Assembly (NCBI RefSeq): GCF_021559775.1
Contig: NZ_CP056047.1
Location: 2,170,001-2,234,000 of the forward strand
Length of the DNA: 64,000 bases
Direction: 5' to 3'
Source of the DNA: Gillisella vitis
GTDB taxonomy: Bacteria > Pseudomonadota > Alphaproteobacteria > Rhizobiales > Rhizobiaceae
A program made the position numbers and the translations under genes. The notes beneath the pieces were generated by a model that was given only the letters and a program-made list of their open reading frames with translations, had not been told where the DNA came from and searched no databases. This document shows positions 46,171-55,914 of this stretch, in pieces (the first letter of the stretch is position 1; each line of letters starts with the position of its first letter).

Positions 46171-48069
46171 TCAAGGACGGACGCCAAGCATTGAGCGCTC
46201 AGGCTCGTCACTCTCCTCGCCGCCAAGAAATCCGCCCGATTGACGCGCCCAAAGCTCGGCGTAGAGCCCGCCCCGCTCCACCAGTTCGTCGTGGCTGCCC
46301 TCTTCGATGATACGGCCCTGGTCGATCACCACCAGGCGGTCGAGGCTGGCGATGGTGGAGAGGCGGTGGGCGATGGCCAGCACGGTTTTGCCGCTCATCA
46401 GCTGTTCCAGATTGGACTGGATGGCGGCTTCCACTTCCGAATCGAGCGCCGAGGTTGCCTCGTCCAGCACCAGAATTGGCGCGTCTTTCAGCATAACCCG
46501 GGCGATGGCGATCCGCTGGCGCTGGCCGCCGGAGAGTTTCACGCCGCGTTCGCCGACATGGACGTCAAAGCCGGTCCGGCCACGCTGATCGACGAGTTTT
46601 TCAATAAAGCCCAGCGCCTCGGCCTGGTCGGCGGCAGCGCGTAACTGCTCTTCGCTCGCCTCATCGCGGCCAAACAGGATGTTGTCACGGATCGAGCGGT
46701 GCAGCAGGGCTGTATCCTGCGTGACCATGCCGATCTTGCCTCGCAGGCTTTCCTGCGTCACCTCGCGCAAATCCTGTCCGTCAATTCGGATGCCACCGCC
46801 CTCGACATCGTAGAACCGCAGCAAAAGGTTGACCAGCGTCGTCTTGCCAGCCCCGGAGCGCCCGACAATACCGACCTTCTCGCCAGGCTTGATGGTCAGC
46901 GACAGATGATCGATGGCCCCCTTCTGCTTGCCGTAGTGGAAAGACACATCCTCAAAGCGGATTTCCGGTCCGGTGACAGTGAGCATCTTGGCATCGGGCC
47001 GATCCTTCAGGCCGATGGGCTGGGAAATCATCTCGGCGGCGTTCTGGATCGTGCCGATATTGCGCATCATGCCGTTCAACTGGGTCATCATCCGGTTTAG
47101 GAGCATGCTGAGGCGCAGCACGAGGCCAAGGGTAAACGCCATGCCACCCGCCGTCATCGCCCCTGAAAACCACCGATCGATGCAGACGGCGGCAATCATC
47201 AGGATCATGCCGCCCGACAGCAGCGCCAGCGAGGCGCGCACCCCTGTGATCAGCCGGGTAAAGGGTGCCTGTGCCGCCTGGAACCGCTCGAACCCGGCGC
47301 GGATGTAATGATCGTTCTGCCGTTCGCGGGCAAACAATTTCAGGGTCTGGATATTCGCATAGCTATCGACCAGCCTGCCGGTCAGTGCCGAGCCTGCTTC
47401 GGCGGTGTCGCGGGCATGGCGGCGGATGCGCGGCACGAAATAGCGGGCCAGCACCGCGAAAACCAGCACCCAAATCCCGATAATCGCTGCCAGCACCCAG
47501 TCCAGTTGCGCCAAAAGCGCCATGGTGGACATCGTGTAGATCACCATGAACCAGGCAACTTGCAGCAGCGAGGTCAGGAGATCGCCTGTCGCCTGCCCAC
47601 CGGCCCAGACTTTGGTGGCAATCCGTCCGGCAAAATCATTGTGGAAGAAGCTCAGCGATTGGCGCGCAACATGCACATGGCTTTGCCAGCGCACCAGATT
47701 GAGGAAATTCAGCACCACGACCTGTTCTTCGACCAACGCGCTCAGTGTGATCACCGCAAATCGCACGAAGACAACAACGGCGGCAATGCCCAGCAATTCA
47801 AGCCCATGCTCACCGAGCAGCCCCTGCCAGCCCGCGGCTTTGGGGACGGTATCGATCAGATCCACCAGCCGCCCCACGAACCAGAACATGCTGGCCTCCA
47901 TCACCGCCACCGCACCGCCAAACAGCGCCATGGCAAAAAATGCCCACTTGGCCTGGCGCACGTAAAACCACACGAACGCCGTGGTGCCCCCCGGTGGGCA
48001 AAGATCCGCACGCTCGGTAAAGGGATCAACCCAGCGTTCGAACAGGCGGATGATAGCGGAAATCAGCAT
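46171..48069 (-). CDS. ABC exporter half-transporter (fused permease-ATPase), MsbA/MDR-like
   Basis: The 632-residue protein has an N-terminal six-span membrane domain (about residues 30-320) and a C-terminal ATPase with Walker A GRSGAGKTTL, signature LSGGQRQRIAIAR, Walker B ILVLDEATSAL and AHRLSTIAS. It is an exporter type that works as a dimer. The similar gene at 48215-50074 lies upstream on the same strand, 145 bases away, so a heterodimer is possible. The substrate is unknown. The ATG at 48069 follows GTGAGG; the GTG at 48084 is an alternative. Confidence 0.92.
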   Translation of the reverse strand: MLISAIIRLFERWVDPFTERADLCPPGGTTAFVWFYVRQAKWAFFAMALFGGAVAVMEASMFWFVGRLVDLIDTVPKAAGWQGLLGEHGLELLGIAAVVVFVRFAVITLSALVEEQVVVLNFLNLVRWQSHVHVARQSLSFFHNDFAGRIATKVWAGGQATGDLLTSLLQVAWFMVIYTMSTMALLAQLDWVLAAIIGIWVLVFAVLARYFVPRIRRHARDTAEAGSALTGRLVDSYANIQTLKLFARERQNDHYIRAGFERFQAAQAPFTRLITGVRASLALLSGGMILMIAAVCIDRWFSGAMTAGGMAFTLGLVLRLSMLLNRMMTQLNGMMRNIGTIQNAAEMISQPIGLKDRPDAKMLTVTGPEIRFEDVSFHYGKQKGAIDHLSLTIKPGEKVGIVGRSGAGKTTLVNLLLRFYDVEGGGIRIDGQDLREVTQESLRGKIGMVTQDTALLHRSIRDNILFGRDEASEEQLRAAADQAEALGFIEKLVDQRGRTGFDVHVGERGVKLSGGQRQRIAIARVMLKDAPILVLDEATSALDSEVEAAIQSNLEQLMSGKTVLAIAHRLSTIASLDRLVVIDQGRIIEEGSHDELVERGGLYAELWARQSGGFLGGEESDEPERSMLGVRP

Positions 48070-48214
48070 GGAGCGGGACCTCACGGATATAGCCGGGACG
48101 AGTCGGCATTGCCCGCAAGTTAGGGCGGTTCTGGGTCAGGACAAAGGTGCTGGTGTCAAAGCGCCGGTTATATTTGCGTGATCGTCTGATAGCGGGACCG
48201 CAAAAAGCGGCGGA

Positions 48215-50074
48215 TCACTCCGCCGCCGTGTCCTGCACCTCGTTGGCCTCGTCGGCCAAAAACCCGCCCGACTGGCGGTTCCACAGATCGGCATAGACGC
48301 CGCTCTGGCTGGCGAGCTGGTGATGGGTGCCGGTCTCGATGATCCGGCCCTTGTCCAGCACCACCAGACGGTCCATTTCGGTCAGTGTCGATAACCGATG
48401 TGCGATGGCGATCACGGTCTTGCCCTCCATCAGGGCAAACAGGCTCTCCTGAATGGCGGCCTCTACCTCAGAGTCAAGCGCCGAGGTCGCCTCGTCCAGC
48501 ACCAGGATCGGTGCGTTTTTCAGGAAGACCCGGGCAATGGCAATCCGCTGACGCTGGCCGCCGGATAGTTTCACGCCGCGTTCACCCACCTGCGCATCCA
48601 GTCCAACCCGGCCCTGCATATCGACGAGGTGCTCGATGAAGTCCCAGGCGTTGGCGCGCTTGGCTGCCTCGACCACTTCGGCATCGCTGGCATCCGGGCG
48701 GCCATAGGCGATGTTGTCGCGGATCGACCGGTGCAGCAGCGAGGTATCCTGGGTGACGACGCCGATCTGACCGCGCAGGCTATCCTGGGTCACTGCCCCG
48801 ATATCCTGTCCGTCGATGGTGACGTGGCCCTTTTCGACATCGTAGAACCGCAGCAGCAGGTTCATCAGCGTCGTCTTGCCAGCGCCAGACCGCCCAACCA
48901 GTCCGACCTTTTCGCCAGCCTTTATGGTCAGCGAGAAATCGTCGATCACGCCGCGCGTCTTTCCATAGTGGAAGCGGACCTTGTCATAGACAATCTCGCC
49001 CTTCGGCACGGTCAGCGGCTTGGCATCGGGCTTGTCGGTAATGTCATGCGGCTTGGTCATCATCTCCATGCCGTCATAGACCGTGCCGATATTTTCAAAC
49101 AGCGCCGACACTTCCCACATCACCCATTGCGACATGCTGTTGACCCGCATGGCAAGCCCGATGGCAATGGCGATAGCACCGACCTGGATCGAGGCCGTCA
49201 GCCACAGCCAGACGGACAGCGCACCGATCAGGAAGATGACCGTGCAATTGTTGAGATAGACCAGAACCTGAAACAGCGTCACCTTGCGCATCTGCGCATG
49301 GACGGATTGCAGGAATTCGTCCATCGCGCCCTTGGCATAGTCCTCCTCCCGCCGTGTGTGGGAGAACAGCTTAACCGTGGCGATGTTGGTATAGCTATCA
49401 ACGATCCGTCCGGTCATGGTCGAGCGGGTATCGGCCTGGAGCGCTGCAATCTTGCGCAGCCGCGGCACGTAATAGGTGACGATCGAGATATAGATGCCAA
49501 GCCAGATCAGCATCGGCACCAGCAGGCGCAGGTCGGCAGAGGCGATCACCACCAGCATCGAGATGAAATAGGTAATGACATAGACGAAAACGTCCAGCAC
49601 CTTGACCACGGTTTCGCGCACGGCCAGCGAGGTCTGCATGACCTTGGTCGAGACCCGGCCCGAAAACTCATTGGCGAAAAACGTCATGGAATGGTTGAGC
49701 AGGAAGCGATGCATCTGCCAGCGGGCAATCATCGGGAAATTGCCCAGCAGCGTCTGATGCACGATCAGCGAATTGATCGTGGCAATGCCCGGCAGAAATA
49801 CCAGGACCAAGGCCCCCATGCCCACCAGCCGCCAGCCCTCGGTTTGCAGGAACGTATCGCGGTTGGCATGCGAGAGCCAGGTGACGATATCGCCGAGAAA
49901 CTGGAAGAGCATCACCTCGCCCACCGCAATCAGCATCACCAGCACGGCCATCAGCGCCAGCCAGCCGGCAGCGGGCCTTGTATAATGCCAGATGAAACGG
50001 AAAAGGCCCTTGTGCGGCAGGCTGGGTTGCTCGGCCGGATAGGGATTGAGTTGGCGTTCGAACCAGGTAAACAT
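48215..50074 (-). CDS. ABC exporter half-transporter (fused permease-ATPase), MsbA/MDR-like
   Basis: The 619-residue protein begins MFTWFERQLNPYPAEQPSLP, has six membrane segments up to about residue 320, then Walker A GRSGAGKTTL, signature LSGGQRQRIAIAR and Walker B ILVLDEATSAL. Its ATPase domain closely resembles that of the neighbour at 46171-48069, while the membrane domains differ more, so the pair looks like an old duplication that may have become two halves of one exporter. Both catalytic sites appear intact. Confidence 0.92.
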   Translation of the reverse strand: MFTWFERQLNPYPAEQPSLPHKGLFRFIWHYTRPAAGWLALMAVLVMLIAVGEVMLFQFLGDIVTWLSHANRDTFLQTEGWRLVGMGALVLVFLPGIATINSLIVHQTLLGNFPMIARWQMHRFLLNHSMTFFANEFSGRVSTKVMQTSLAVRETVVKVLDVFVYVITYFISMLVVIASADLRLLVPMLIWLGIYISIVTYYVPRLRKIAALQADTRSTMTGRIVDSYTNIATVKLFSHTRREEDYAKGAMDEFLQSVHAQMRKVTLFQVLVYLNNCTVIFLIGALSVWLWLTASIQVGAIAIAIGLAMRVNSMSQWVMWEVSALFENIGTVYDGMEMMTKPHDITDKPDAKPLTVPKGEIVYDKVRFHYGKTRGVIDDFSLTIKAGEKVGLVGRSGAGKTTLMNLLLRFYDVEKGHVTIDGQDIGAVTQDSLRGQIGVVTQDTSLLHRSIRDNIAYGRPDASDAEVVEAAKRANAWDFIEHLVDMQGRVGLDAQVGERGVKLSGGQRQRIAIARVFLKNAPILVLDEATSALDSEVEAAIQESLFALMEGKTVIAIAHRLSTLTEMDRLVVLDKGRIIETGTHHQLASQSGVYADLWNRQSGGFLADEANEVQDTAAE

Positions 50075-50541
50075 CTTCAGTCTCCATCAGCTTGCCGGAC
50101 CGATATAGCGCGTATCGCGGCAAAGCAACCGGGATATGGCAAGCTCAATCGGTAAACGGCGGCCAACCGCGAAAGGGCCAGCCGATTGGCGGCATGACCG
50201 CCTGACTGCAAAGATTCAGGCGAAATCAGCCATGGGATTGAGAAAGACATCGCCTCTTGCAAAGGTTACAGGTCGGGCAAAAGCGCAGTTCAGGCGATGG
50301 CGTTTCGGTGCGTTCAAGGAAAAGTCGAGAGGGCTCAGCGCTGCCGGAGAATTCGTGCAGCGGGGTGGCGCATCCAGTGGATATCGGTCATGCGTGCCTC
50401 CCTGTCTCGAGTGAAGATGCACTTTCAATAAAGACGCAGCGGGAAATTGAAAAGTCGCAATCGGAACGGCACCCTGTTTTGCGGTCGCACTGTTGCCCAT
50501 CGACAACAGACAGGCCGCAGCGAAGCCGATATTCAAACGCC
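50075..50541. other. Intergenic region between the ABC exporter and trmL
   Basis: This 467-base region lies between divergent genes. Short frames on both strands lack ribosome sites and family resemblance. I see no clear gene, strong hairpin or repeat; it should contain promoters for both sides. Confidence 0.4.
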
Positions 50542-51027
50542 ATGACCAATAGCATCACCGGCACCTCCCCCTCCACGCTCCGCATCGCCCTTTACCAGCC
50601 GGATATTCCCGGCAATACCGGCACGATCCTGCGGCTCGCCGCCTGCCTGGGCCTGGGTGTCGATATTATCGAGCCTGCCGGTTTCGACCTGTCGGACCGC
50701 AATCTGAAGCGGGCGGGAATGGACTATCTCGCCGCCGTCACCCTCACCCGGCATGTCAACTGGGCGCAATTTGAGGATTGGCGCAAGAACAGCGGGCGCC
50801 GGCTGGTTCTAGCCTCCACCAAGGCGGCCATGCCCTATACCGAACTTGCCTTCCAGCCCAACGATATCCTGCTGTTTGGCCGTGAAAGTGCCGGGGTCCC
50901 CGACCATGTCCATGACGGCGCCGATGCCCGCATCCTGATCCCGATGGTCGAGGGCCAGCGCTCCATCAATGTCGCCATGTCGGCAGCGATGATCACCGGT
51001 GAGGCGCTGCGCCAAACACGGGGCTGA
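50542..51027 (+). CDS. trmL: tRNA (cytidine(34)-2'-O)-methyltransferase
   Basis: The 161-residue SPOUT protein starts (after a variable head) with LRIALYQPDIPGNTGTILRL, and carries FDLSDRNLKRAGMDYL, DILLFGRESAGVPDHVH and the knot motif IPMVEGQRSINVAMSAAMI. TrmL methylates the wobble base of certain leucine tRNAs. The first eight residues before LRIALYQ are not typical, and the ATG at 50542 has no clear ribosome site, so the true start is not certain. It is apparently a single gene. Confidence 0.92.
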   Translation: MTNSITGTSPSTLRIALYQPDIPGNTGTILRLAACLGLGVDIIEPAGFDLSDRNLKRAGMDYLAAVTLTRHVNWAQFEDWRKNSGRRLVLASTKAAMPYTELAFQPNDILLFGRESAGVPDHVHDGADARILIPMVEGQRSINVAMSAAMITGEALRQTRG

Positions 51028-51267
51028 TCCCAAAAATTGCCCGATTTTACAAATGCTTTTATCACGATAAGCGCCAGAGTGGCTTATGCATGGACATTTG
51101 GCTTTGCGCAAAGCCAGCCGGTTCAGCCTGTGCTATCATTGATAGCTGGATTTGCAATCATGAGCCAATACAGCTTTTTCGTTAGTGCAAAAAAAATAAA
51201 GTAACAGTTGCTAATCGAATTGCGCGCCCATAAGTTGCAACGCAACAAAACACATGGGAGAAGACCA

Positions 51268-52674
51268 ATGTTCGAGACAGCCTTCACCTTTGGCTTGACC
51301 CAATTTGCCCGATCGCTCTCGCTGCCAGAAAGGCTGCAAAAGCGGCCCTTGCGCAATGCCGCGCTGGAGCCCTGGCGTTTGCGCAACAGCAGCCTTGACG
51401 CGCTCTATTACGACATCAGAGCACTGACCTCTGATGAGGCCTTCTATATCAGCGACGCGCTGGCCGCCGAAGGGCTGATCATGATCGTGCCGCCCACTGG
51501 CCAGGGCATGTTGACGCTGTGCGAAACGGTGGATGAATATCTGCTGCGCGGTGGCCGCGAGGTGCGGGCCATGGCGGTGGCCGGCATTGGCGGCTCCGCC
51601 GCTGGGGCTGCCGCCTTCGCCCGCAATGTCGCCGACGCCATCAAGGCGCCGGTCTGCGCGGTGGTTTCCGGCTATGGACTGGGCGATGTCGTCGCCGAGG
51701 CCCTGGGCGGCGCTTTCTTCTTTGGCCCGCTGGGCTTTCTGCGCCGCAATTTCGAGATGATCGACGATCTGGTCGGGCGCCCGCAATTCGGTGCCTACCA
51801 GCGCCGCCCGAAACCATCACAACCGCCGCGCCGCACCAGTCTCGATGCCGATACGGTCCAGGCGCTGCTGTGCCACCCGGACCTGCGTTTCAACCTCGTC
51901 ACTGGCCATTCCAAAGGCAACCTGATCGTTGCTGAAGCGCTGAACGCCATTGAAAAAGAAGCACCCGAGCGGCTTACCATCCTGGCGGAGCGGTTACAGA
52001 TCATCACCTTCAGCACGCGCGTCGGGCTGCCCGCGCCGTTTTCGCCACCCTTGGCGATCATCGGTGAACTCGACTGGTACGGCGAATTGAATGCCACAGC
52101 TAAGGTGACCAATATTGTCCGCGTCGCACGCGCTGGCCATTCGACCAACACATCGCTGCCGGGAGCGCTGAAAATCACCGATCTTTTGGCGCAGACGTTG
52201 TCCGCGTCACCCGCCAATGTCTCGGACACGGCGAGCACAGCCGCACTGGTTGAAAATGCAATTCCGCCGCTTCTGGCTCTGGTCGTTCCGCCTGTCGTGC
52301 CTGAAGCCAACGCCCCCCAAGCCAGCGCAATGAACGACAATGACAGAAACGATGATGAAAGAGTTATCGTTGAGGAGCCGGTTTCATTGGAACCGGAGCT
52401 GGAGCCATCTGTCGAACCCATCGACGCGGTGGCAGCCGACAACACGCACGACGCCATCCCGCCACAGTCAGCCGATGCCCCGCTCTCCGAGCCGGTCACC
52501 CCTGAAGACAATACAGACACTGCACAGATGCTGGCTCCTGACGATTTGGTTCCCGAAGCGCCTGTCCAAACGATTTCCGAGCCTGTCGCTGTCGCCAATA
52601 CGCCCGCGCCCGTTAAGCAAGCCAGCAATCAACCAGGCAATACCCGCAAGCGCAACAGATCGCGCAAGCGGTAA
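51268..52674 (+). CDS. Alpha/beta-hydrolase-like protein with a long acidic tail
   Basis: I do not recognise a named family. The 468-residue protein has an N-terminal region of about 200 residues, including VRAMAVAGIGGSAAGAAAFA, and a nucleophile-elbow-like TGHSKGNLIVAEALN (about residues 213-227) as in serine hydrolases. From about residue 330 it becomes a low-complexity Pro/Ala/Glu/Asp-rich tail and ends in a basic NTRKRNRSRKR. GGGAGAAG precedes the ATG at 51268. It may be a lipase-like or PHA-depolymerase-like enzyme; the tail resembles a flexible linker. It lies beside the isolated flagellin. Confidence 0.7.
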   Translation: MFETAFTFGLTQFARSLSLPERLQKRPLRNAALEPWRLRNSSLDALYYDIRALTSDEAFYISDALAAEGLIMIVPPTGQGMLTLCETVDEYLLRGGREVRAMAVAGIGGSAAGAAAFARNVADAIKAPVCAVVSGYGLGDVVAEALGGAFFFGPLGFLRRNFEMIDDLVGRPQFGAYQRRPKPSQPPRRTSLDADTVQALLCHPDLRFNLVTGHSKGNLIVAEALNAIEKEAPERLTILAERLQIITFSTRVGLPAPFSPPLAIIGELDWYGELNATAKVTNIVRVARAGHSTNTSLPGALKITDLLAQTLSASPANVSDTASTAALVENAIPPLLALVVPPVVPEANAPQASAMNDNDRNDDERVIVEEPVSLEPELEPSVEPIDAVAADNTHDAIPPQSADAPLSEPVTPEDNTDTAQMLAPDDLVPEAPVQTISEPVAVANTPAPVKQASNQPGNTRKRNRSRKR

Positions 52675-52710
52675 GGCGTGTTTGCAAGAGCCATCACCTT
52701 GGCACGGCTG

Positions 52711-53670
52711 TTACATAAACAGCTGTGCGAGGCTCTTCTGCTGGCTGTTGGCAATGCTGAGGCTAGCGGTCTGCAACTGGGATTGGACGCTTTGCGCCGA
52801 AAGCTTGGTGGCTTCCTCTTCCATATCGGCATCGGTCAAGCGACCAATGCTGACCGTGGCGGTATCCTGTAGATCTTTCATCAAATCGGAGCTGTTGGAA
52901 ATCCGGTTCTGGGTGGCGCCCACGGCGGCGCTGGCATCGGTGATGCTGGAAAGGATCGATTGGGTGGCGCCGATCATCGCGTCGATCTGCGCATTCGACG
53001 TATCATCAGAAATGGCAATTTCCGCAGCAGTCGGCGCGGCTGGCGTCTGGGAACCGACATTCAGCAGATAATATTCGTTAGCACTTCCATTGGCGCCAAT
53101 GGTCAGCGTCGAGCGCGTCAGAATACCATCGCTTGCATCGTTTTTGCTGGTCAGTACGCTTTGCGCAGTGTCGAAATTGGTGACGTTGACGGCCAGATTG
53201 CCGCTGCCGTCCGAGCCGACCGAAGACACCATCGAGGTCACTTTCGGTGACTGGTTGGCATCGAGCGCCAGCCAGTTCTGGCCGTTGAAGCTGGAGGAGT
53301 CCGCCACGGTTAAAAGCTGGTCCTTGAGCTGGCTGATCTCGTCATTGATCGCCCCTTTGTTGGCACCAGCCGCCTTGGAAGCAATCAGCTTGGCCTGAAT
53401 GTCGGAAACCAGCCCCGTCGCCTGCTCCAGCCCAAGTGCGGCGGTATCAGAGACGGCAGCCGACAGAGCGGTGGCATCCTCGGCGCTCGACAGCGACAGG
53501 CTGTCGGATTTCATCGTCGTGGCAATCGACCAATAGGCAGCGTTATCAGAGGCGTCATCGACCTTCTTGCCGGTTGCAACCTTTGTCTGGGTCGCTTCAA
53601 GCGCCTTCGAAGACCCGCTCAGCAGAGACAGGGCCGATGCAGACGTGGAATTAATCGATACGGAATCCAT
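52711..53670 (-). CDS. Flagellin, outside a flagellar cluster
   Basis: The 319-residue protein has the paired flagellin ends: N-terminal SINSTSASALSLLSGSSKAL with KVATGKKVDDASDNAAYWS (D0/D1), a variable middle, and C-terminal TQNRISNSSDLMKDLQDTAT and SLSIANSQQKSLAQLFM (D1/D0). Flagellin polymerises into the filament after export through the flagellar type III system. AAGGGGG precedes the ATG at 53670. No other flagellar gene is in the window, so it is an orphan copy, and its shortened N-terminus differs from the Fla/FlaA type of rhizobia (usually starting MTSI...). Confidence 0.85.
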   Translation of the reverse strand: MDSVSINSTSASALSLLSGSSKALEATQTKVATGKKVDDASDNAAYWSIATTMKSDSLSLSSAEDATALSAAVSDTAALGLEQATGLVSDIQAKLIASKAAGANKGAINDEISQLKDQLLTVADSSSFNGQNWLALDANQSPKVTSMVSSVGSDGSGNLAVNVTNFDTAQSVLTSKNDASDGILTRSTLTIGANGSANEYYLLNVGSQTPAAPTAAEIAISDDTSNAQIDAMIGATQSILSSITDASAAVGATQNRISNSSDLMKDLQDTATVSIGRLTDADMEEEATKLSAQSVQSQLQTASLSIANSQQKSLAQLFM

Positions 53671-53856
53671 GCTGCCCCCTTCAACGCTGTGGGTTTCAAA
53701 CCGCATGACTGGCGCTTTGAAGAAAAATACCCCACAATGTAAGGGATTTATAATCTACAAGATATTTCCATCACCTTTCAGCAAAGATTGCAATTTTAAC
53801 GATTAAGAAATTTTCAACGCCAGGCTGCTGAAAGGTGTGCGGAATCGTACCCCACT

Positions 53857-54135
53857 TCAATCCGCAGACGACAAGCGCCGCATGGTGAATTCAATGGCAT
53901 CGCCCTCCAATTGCCGCCAGCTTTCCACTTCGGTCCAGTAGGCGGCTTTGGGAAAGGCATCGAACCATTCCCGTGCCTTGGCCCGGGCCTCTTCCCGGTT
54001 GAGGCGAAAGGTTTCCCGAATGAAGGGCGAGGCATCGCGTATCGCCTGCCCCCGTTCTTTTGTCTGTCGATCACGGTGGCGGGCAATCTGCCGTTTCAGG
54101 CCGTCGAGCGGCGGAAGAGGACGCTTTCCTGTCAT
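53857..54135 (-). CDS. Hypothetical small basic protein
   Basis: The 92-residue protein is rich in Arg and Glu and mostly helical (RQIARHRDRQTKERGQAIRD, REEARAKAREWFDAF), with a Trp-containing C-terminal part (YWTEVESWRQLEGDAIEF). AAAGGA lies 9 bases before the ATG at 54135. There is no known domain I can name. Three 15-bp tandem repeats lie directly upstream of its start. It is divergent from hemF. Confidence 0.65.
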   Translation of the reverse strand: MTGKRPLPPLDGLKRQIARHRDRQTKERGQAIRDASPFIRETFRLNREEARAKAREWFDAFPKAAYWTEVESWRQLEGDAIEFTMRRLSSAD

Positions 54136-54145
54136 GGTGAGAATC

Positions 54146-54190
54146 CTTTCTAGACCCGGCCTTTCTAGACCCGGCCTTTCGAGACCCGAT
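54146..54190. repeat. Three tandem 15-bp repeats
   Basis: CTTTCTAGACCCGGC is repeated at 54146-54160 and 54161-54175, and a third copy at 54176-54190 reads CTTTCGAGACCCGAT. The array lies between the small gene (leftward) and hemF, close to the small gene's start, so copy-number change could alter its expression. Confidence 0.9.
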
Positions 54191-54322
54191 GATAAGCCAT
54201 GCGCGATGGTTTTTCCAGTATCAGGTGGTTTGGCGGCGATGGCACAACCGCGCTGGATCTGATAGTCAGCGTGCTTCGATCAACACGCCGGGATCTGATG
54301 AAAGCGGCGACAGGGAGAGCAT

Positions 54323-55237
54323 ATGCAACGGCCCATTCTGCCCAAAGGCTTGCCTGACGATATCGAGGTAAAGAAGGCCACCGCCCGCGCCTGGTTCGAA
54401 AGCCTTCGTGACCAGATCTGCCGGTCCTTCGAGGCGCTGGAAGACGAATTAACCGGCCCCTTGAGCGATCGTGCGCCCGGACGCTTCACGCCTAAGGATT
54501 GGCAGCGTGAAGAAGGCCTCGGCGGTGGCGGGCGCATGTCGATGATGAACGGCCGGGTGTTTGAGAAGGTCGGCGTTCATACCTCCACGGTGCATGGCGA
54601 ATTTTCGCCGGAATTTCGCAAGCAGATGCCGGGTGCCGAGGAAGACCCACGGTTCTGGGCCTCGGGCATCTCGCTCATCGCCCATCCCTGCAATCCGCAT
54701 GTTCCGGCGGTGCATATGAACACCCGCATGGTGGTTACCACCAGCCAATGGTTCGGTGGCGGGGCGGATCTGACCCCGGTGCTGGATCGCCGCCGTACCC
54801 AGGAGGATGCCGATACCGTTGCCTTTCATGCCGCTCTCGAAGCCGCCTGTGCGGCCCATCCTGACGTCGCCGATTATCCGCATTACAAAGCCTGGTGCGA
54901 GGAATATTTCTTCCTGCCGCACCGCCAGGAACCGCGTGGCATCGGTGGAATTTTCTTCGACTGGCTGCATGCCGGGGAAAAATTCGATCTCTGGGCCGCC
55001 AATTTCGCCTTCGTGCAGGATGTCGGACGCCAGTTCGCTGCCGTCTATCCCGATCTGGTCCGGCGCAACTTTAACACACCATGGACCGAAGAAGACCGGG
55101 AAGAGCAGCTGGTGCGCCGTGGCCGCTATGTGGAGTTCAACCTGCTCTATGACCGAGGCACGATTTTCGGCCTGAAGACCGGCGGCAATGTCGAATCGAT
55201 TTTGTCGTCGCTGCCGCCGCTGGTGCGCTGGCCTTGA
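54323..55237 (+). CDS. hemF: Oxygen-dependent coproporphyrinogen III oxidase
   Basis: The 304-residue protein has [40 protein letters not shown], the conserved [21 protein letters not shown] and [18 protein letters not shown]. It oxidatively decarboxylates coproporphyrinogen III to protoporphyrinogen IX in aerobic heme synthesis. Length matches the family. GGGAGAG precedes the ATG. A hairpin follows 29 bases after the stop. It is apparently a single gene. Confidence 0.97.
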   Translation: MQRPILPKGLPDDIEVKKATARAWFESLRDQICRSFEALEDELTGPLSDRAPGRFTPKDWQREEGLGGGGRMSMMNGRVFEKVGVHTSTVHGEFSPEFRKQMPGAEEDPRFWASGISLIAHPCNPHVPAVHMNTRMVVTTSQWFGGGADLTPVLDRRRTQEDADTVAFHAALEAACAAHPDVADYPHYKAWCEEYFFLPHRQEPRGIGGIFFDWLHAGEKFDLWAANFAFVQDVGRQFAAVYPDLVRRNFNTPWTEEDREEQLVRRGRYVEFNLLYDRGTIFGLKTGGNVESILSSLPPLVRWP

Positions 55238-55265
55238 GGCGGAAATCTGCTTCAGAATGGGTCTG

Positions 55266-55308
55266 ATCGCAGCAGAAACCCCATAATTATAGGGTCTTTT
55301 GCTGCGAT
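55266..55308 (+). terminator. Hairpin after hemF (possible terminator)
   Basis: ATCGCAGCA (55266-55274) pairs with TGCTGCGAT (55300-55308), and the inner part (AGAAACCC against GGGTCTTT) is also largely complementary. No T-run follows, so it may protect the transcript end or mark a rho-dependent site. Confidence 0.45.
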
Positions 55309-55433
55309 AACGTTCAATTCATATTTTCTTGATTAACAAAAACTGCATTACAGGCCCATTAATCGAAAATTAACATTGGCATGTCGCGTTCCCGTGTTAT
55401 CCTGTCGCCTATGGAATGAGGAGGAGGATTGCA

Positions 55434-55721
55434 ATGGCTACGCACAGCATGACTATTCCCACGGACATGACGAATTCCGCAGATCGGACCGGTCGCGACC
55501 GACTGATCGACACCGCGGAACTCATCGATCGCATGGCGCATGACCTGAAAGCGTCCAGCGATGCCAACCTGCCGCATTGCTACTTTGTCGAACAGGCAAA
55601 ATTGCGGCTTGCCGGCCTTCATGGCCGCGAACACCGCTCCAACGACGCCCATAAGATGGTCAGCAAAAACACGGTCAACGGCTCAAGCTCGGTGTTTTAC
55701 GCCTGGGCGATGCCGGAATAA
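55434..55721 (+). CDS. Hypothetical small soluble protein
   Basis: The 95-residue protein starts MATHSMTIPTDMTNSADR and is mostly helical with a conserved-looking core (AELIDRMAHDLKASSDANLP, then HCYFVEQAKLRLAGLHGRE). A very strong ribosome site (GGAGGAGG) precedes the ATG at 55434. No named family is recognised. It has no signal or membrane segment. Short proteins of this kind are common in Rhizobiaceae; function unknown. Confidence 0.65.
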   Translation: MATHSMTIPTDMTNSADRTGRDRLIDTAELIDRMAHDLKASSDANLPHCYFVEQAKLRLAGLHGREHRSNDAHKMVSKNTVNGSSSVFYAWAMPE

Positions 55722-55914
55722 ATGGTCTTGCGAAACAATAGCTTATGAAGGGATGGACATGTCCCTTCATAGCAATGGGAAGAGAGCGAAAAGCCGCCAG
55801 GCGCGGCGTTTAGCAAGCTTCATGCGATAATTCCTAAATAACAGAAAGCACTGACCTTTGAGGGGTCGTTGCCAGCGACACCTCACCGCAGCAATGCTTC
55901 GGGAGGAAAGAACC

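Noticed and set aside
48629..50155. A 508-codon open frame antisense to the second ABC exporter gene
   Set aside because: The minus strand encodes an intact transporter with all ATPase motifs; the antisense translation is Asp/His/Arg-rich and has no domain.
50216..50536. A 106-codon minus-strand frame with a hydrophobic start upstream of trmL
   Set aside because: The start looks faintly like a signal peptide, but there is no ribosome site and the rest is Pro/Arg-rich without coding bias.
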